Program-made: the position numbers and the translations under genes
Source: VXPQ01 sp965117025
GTDB lineage: Bacteria > Bacteroidota > Rhodothermia > Rhodothermales > VXPQ01
Length of the DNA stretch: 64,000 nt
Assembly (NCBI GenBank): GCA_965117025.1
Contig: OZ220746.1
Location: 620,001-684,000 of the forward strand
Direction of reading: 5' to 3'
In this document: in pieces, positions 60,916 through 64,000 of the stretch
How positions within the stretch are numbered: position 1 is the stretch's first letter
Layout: each line of letters starts with the position of its first letter
Notes under the pieces: model-generated
Database searches by the model: none
What the model was told of the DNA's origin: nothing
The model's input: the letters and a program-made list of their open reading frames with translations, nothing else

Positions 60916-61677
60916 ATGACAATTCTTCAAATCAATAATCTGCATGCCCGGATCGAGGAGCAGAATATACTCAAGGGAGTCGATTTGACGGTCGCCGCAG
61001 GTGAGGTGCATGCAATCATGGGGCCGAACGGGTCCGGGAAGAGTACGCTCGCATCGGTGCTCGCTGGACGAGAAGAATTCGAGGTGACAGACGGAAACGT
61101 CCTGTACCAGGGGCAAGACCTGCTGGAGATGGAGCCGGACGAACGCGCCCTCGAGGGTGTTTTTCTGGCCTTTCAATATCCGGTCGAACTACCAGGAGTC
61201 AGCATGAACAACTTCCTGAGGCAGGCACTCAACCAGCAGAAGGAATACCGTGGGGAAGAACCGCTTTCGGCAAGCGCCTTCCTGAAGCGAATGAAAGAAT
61301 GCGCCGCCCTCGTAGATCTGGATCCCCAACTCATGAGCCGTTCAGTAAACGACGGTTTTTCGGGCGGAGAGAAAAAACGAAACGAGATTTTCCAGCTTGC
61401 CATGCTCGAACCGCGTCTGGCTATCATGGATGAAACGGATTCGGGGCTGGATATCGATGCATTGCGAACCGTTGCGGACGGCATCAACGCGCTCCGGAGC
61501 AGCGACCGATCCTTTGTCGTCATTACCCATTACCAGCGGCTTCTCAATTACATTATTCCCGATGCGGTTCATGTGATGGTGGATGGCCGAATCGTTCGAT
61601 CCGGAGGCAAAGAGCTTGCCCTTGATCTGGAGGAAAAAGGGTACGACTGGATTCGGGAAGAAACCGTGGCGGTATAG
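60916..61677 (+). CDS. sufC: SUF ATPase SufC
   Basis: 253 residues. Walker A GPNGSGKST, Q-loop AFQYPVELPGVSMNNFLRQA, signature FSGGEKKRNEIFQ and Walker B LAIMDETDSGLDIDAL are all present, as is the switch His in VITHYQRLLNYI. SufC is the ABC-type ATPase that powers the SufBCD scaffold. It starts 85 nt after sufB. Confidence 0.98.
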   Translation: MTILQINNLHARIEEQNILKGVDLTVAAGEVHAIMGPNGSGKSTLASVLAGREEFEVTDGNVLYQGQDLLEMEPDERALEGVFLAFQYPVELPGVSMNNFLRQALNQQKEYRGEEPLSASAFLKRMKECAALVDLDPQLMSRSVNDGFSGGEKKRNEIFQLAMLEPRLAIMDETDSGLDIDALRTVADGINALRSSDRSFVVITHYQRLLNYIIPDAVHVMVDGRIVRSGGKELALDLEEKGYDWIREETVAV

Positions 61678-61717
61678 ATCCGGCAACCGATCGTACACAT
61701 TTTGACAGGTTGCTACT

Positions 61718-63076
61718 ATGTCGAATTCCCGTAAAATCACATCCCTCGAAGCATCGTTCGTGGATGCATTCGAAGCATATGCCGGTCCTGCGCCACCGGG
61801 AAATGCATCGGTGGCTGTAAATGGCCTGGCGCCCCTTAACGCCATGCAGGGGTTTCGGCGACGGGCTATTGAGCGCTTTCAGGAATTGGGCATTCCCTCC
61901 CGGAAGAACGAAGCCTGGAAGTATACGCACATTCCGGAAGCGCTCGCTCGCGGCTTTGCCGTATCTGCCGGAGATTCAACGCCCGATCCCGAGGCCGCTG
62001 AAACCGTGCAATGCGCGCTCGCCGGGCTCGATGCACATATCGTCGTACTCGTCAATGGGCGTTTTGCTGGCGAACACGCCCTTATCGGCAACCTCCCGGA
62101 GGGTGTTGTGATCAGCGGGCTGGGAACGGCTGCATCCACGCACCCGGATGTCCTGCGCAGGCATTTCGGGCACTACGCGGCCTGGGAAGAGGAAAGCTTT
62201 ACCGCGCTCAACACAGCGTTCGCGAGCGATGGGCTTTTCATATATGTTCCCAAAGGAAAAATCATCGAAAAACCGATCCATGTAATCAATCTGCAGAAGA
62301 CGAACGAGCGCCTGTTCCTGCAGCCCCGCCACCTGCTCGTATTCGAGGAAAACACGCAAGCGAAGATTATCGACACCTCCTGCACCCTCACCAGCGAAGC
62401 AACCTTCACCAATGCCGTTACCGAGACATTCGTCGGCGAGCGGGCCATGGTGGAAATGTATCTCGTGCAGGATCCGGGCAATGACAACTCGGTTGTTTCG
62501 ACCACGCATGTCTACCAGGAAACGGCGAGTACCTTCACGGCAACGACCGTAACGCTTACCGGCGCCGTGGTCCGGAACAATCTGAATGTGCTTCCCAATG
62601 CCCCGCATTGCGAAACGCACCTGTATGGTCTGTTCCTTCCCGGCAGCACCACGCAAGTGGATAACCACACCCTCGTGGATCATGCCCAGCCGGACTGCGT
62701 CAGCAACGAATTGTACAAGGGTATCCTGAATGACCGCGCTTCCGGCGTATTCAATGGCAAGGTCTTCGTGCGGCAGGACGCACAGCGCATAAATGCTTTT
62801 CAGGAAAACAAAACCATCGTGCTCACAAACGAGGCCACGATGAACGCCAAACCGGAACTGGAAATTTATGCGGATGACGTAAAATGCAGCCACGGCGCCA
62901 CCACGGGCCAACTTGATCCCGAAGCCTTGTTTTACCTGCGTTCCCGGGGAATGACCAAACAACAAGCGCAGGGTATCCTGTTGCATGCGTTTGCGGGAGA
63001 TATTCTTGACCGCATATCCATCGAGCCGCTTCGCAGAATGCTCGACCAACGCGTTACCCGCCTTTTCGGCGAATAA
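61718..63076 (+). CDS. sufD: SUF scaffold protein SufD
   Basis: 452 residues. GIPSRKNEAWKYTHIPEAL near the N-terminus, the beta-helix body, and KCSHGATTGQLDPEALFYLRSRGM near the C-terminus (family blocks, with the conserved His) identify SufD rather than a second SufB. It completes the SufBC2D complex and helps iron entry. It begins 40 nt after sufC. Length and order are normal. Confidence 0.97.
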   Translation: MSNSRKITSLEASFVDAFEAYAGPAPPGNASVAVNGLAPLNAMQGFRRRAIERFQELGIPSRKNEAWKYTHIPEALARGFAVSAGDSTPDPEAAETVQCALAGLDAHIVVLVNGRFAGEHALIGNLPEGVVISGLGTAASTHPDVLRRHFGHYAAWEEESFTALNTAFASDGLFIYVPKGKIIEKPIHVINLQKTNERLFLQPRHLLVFEENTQAKIIDTSCTLTSEATFTNAVTETFVGERAMVEMYLVQDPGNDNSVVSTTHVYQETASTFTATTVTLTGAVVRNNLNVLPNAPHCETHLYGLFLPGSTTQVDNHTLVDHAQPDCVSNELYKGILNDRASGVFNGKVFVRQDAQRINAFQENKTIVLTNEATMNAKPELEIYADDVKCSHGATTGQLDPEALFYLRSRGMTKQQAQGILLHAFAGDILDRISIEPLRRMLDQRVTRLFGE

Positions 63077-63172
63077 TGCGCGGGAAATCCGGACGTATAC
63101 CGGGTTGCCGGACACCGTGTATTCGTCGCCATTTTGTAAACCGGCCTTGTCCATAAGACGAAAGCGGCATCC

Positions 63173-64000
63173 ATGAATGCCACCGGCGCAATACAAGACC
63201 ATATCCCGGAAAAATTCGACCCGGCAGAGGTGCGAAGCCTGTTCCCGGCGCTCGCACGCGAAGTGTACGGGAAACCCCTTGTGTATCTGGATAACGCCGC
63301 CAGTTCACAGAAGCCCCAGACTGTCATTGACCGGCTGGTCCGGTATTACTCCTCGGAGCACAGCAACGTGCATCGCGGGGTGCATCTCCTGAGCCGGGAA
63401 GCTACGGACGCCTACGAGGCTGCTCGCAAACGCGTCGTAGCGTTCATCAACGCCCCTTCCGAGCCTGAAGTGCTGTACACCCGGGGAACCACGGAAAGCA
63501 TCAATCTCGTGGCGTCCTCCTTCGGCCCTTTGCATGTCGGCAAAGACGATGTGGTACTGGTTTCGCACATGGAACATCATTCCAATATCGTGCCGTGGCA
63601 AATGCTCTGCGAGGCGCAGGGCGCCCGTGTCCGGGCCATTCCCGTATCGGACACCGGCGAAATTATCTATGAGGAATTCGAGCGGCTGCTTTCCGAGCGG
63701 GTCCGTCTTCTGGCCATTGCCCATGTGTCGAACGCCCTTGGAACCATCAATCCGCTAAAGCGCATGATCCGGCATGCACACGACCTGGGCGTGCCGGTAG
63801 TCGTTGACGGAGCGCAGGCGGCGCCGCACATGAAAATAGATGTGCAGGAACTCGACTGCGATTTCTATGCGTTTTCCTCACACAAGATGTTCGGTCCCAC
63901 CGGGATCGGCATCCTTTATGCAAAAGCGGAACATCTGGAAACCATGCCCCCCTGGCAGGGCGGCGGCGACATGATCGAAACGGTCACGTTCGAGAAAACG
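63173..64000 (+). CDS. sufS: Cysteine desulfurase SufS (3' end off the window)
   Basis: Partial: 276 codons from the ATG at 63173 to the window edge with no stop. Blocks VYLDNAASSQKP (residues 37-48), SNVHRGVHLLS, TRGTTESINLVA and the PLP lysine in SSHKMFGPTG (Lys238) are present. SEHSN and SHMEHHSNIVPWQ mark the group II (SufS/CsdA) type. It removes sulfur from cysteine for the SufBCD scaffold, usually with SufE or SufU. It lies 96 nt after sufD. Confidence 0.96.
   Translation, partial: MNATGAIQDHIPEKFDPAEVRSLFPALAREVYGKPLVYLDNAASSQKPQTVIDRLVRYYSSEHSNVHRGVHLLSREATDAYEAARKRVVAFINAPSEPEVLYTRGTTESINLVASSFGPLHVGKDDVVLVSHMEHHSNIVPWQMLCEAQGARVRAIPVSDTGEIIYEEFERLLSERVRLLAIAHVSNALGTINPLKRMIRHAHDLGVPVVVDGAQAAPHMKIDVQELDCDFYAFSSHKMFGPTGIGILYAKAEHLETMPPWQGGGDMIETVTFEKT

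Noticed and set aside
61976..63202. A 408-codon minus-strand frame opposite sufD
   Set aside because: It is the antisense shadow of a complete sufD gene and shows no recognisable domain.

Overview
The window looks like chromosomal DNA of moderately high G+C (by eye about 55-60%) from a bacterium of the Bacteroidota/Rhodothermota lineage; Rhodothermales-like is my inference. The evidence is the mix of gene families: a DUF4270-type lipoprotein next to a stand-alone N-terminal half of a GT5 glycogen synthase, a secreted 'asparagine synthetase B-like' protein ending in a lysine-rich tail, a DUF4175-like giant coiled-coil protein, LptD/BamA/Skp envelope genes and a SUF cluster. No rRNA or tRNA gene, CRISPR array, transposase or prophage was seen. 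Genes are dense on both strands.

Layout. 1-6349 (minus) is an envelope/isoprenoid operon dxr-rseP-uppS-bamA-skp. 6509-13642 (plus) holds a TPR protein, the secreted 'AsnB-like' protein, a small outer-membrane protein, an RmlD-like reductase, serS and pyrF, facing glgC (minus). 15248-29331 (plus) holds the DUF4175-like protein, the half-length GT5, DUF4270, an outer-membrane barrel, a TPR protein, eno, a DivIC/FtsB-like gene, a ROK kinase and lptD. 29382-31660 (minus) has an orphan ABC ATPase and sucC. lptG follows on plus. 32913-39475 (minus) has a DUF3467 gene, a partial myo-inositol catabolic operon (iolG-iolD-iolE-iolB) and a PLP/CBS cystathionine synthase. Then lon, a two-gene unit of unknown small proteins, rsgA, topA, ppdK, a glutaryl-CoA-dehydrogenase-like gene, a B3/4-domain gene abutting a truncated RES toxin with its Xre/MbcA antitoxin, hemW, etfBA, a divergent pair of small paralogous proteins, a DUF192 lipoprotein, and the SUF cluster (sufA divergent from sufB-sufC-sufD-sufS, with sufS cut by the window edge).

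The most unusual content is non-coding. A miniature inverted-repeat element (family A, about 255 bp) is present in two full-length copies, a 57-bp internally deleted copy with a perfect 4-bp target duplication, and two shorter end remnants. The two long copies share an internal hairpin in which three base pairs differ by compensatory changes. The copies sit precisely in intergenic gaps: one supplies the stop codon of the upstream gene and ends 3 nt before the next start codon. A second end motif (family B) occurs three times, likewise at gene edges. Other points of interest are the truncated RES-Xre toxin-antitoxin locus, a triplicated 35-bp unit at the 3' end of the CBS gene, the divergent small-protein pair at 57.3-58.3 kb, and an acidic small protein with an exact 50-residue internal repeat.

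Start codons were moved inward where the longest open frame ran into a neighbour or lacked a family-like N-terminus; such choices are stated in each entry.
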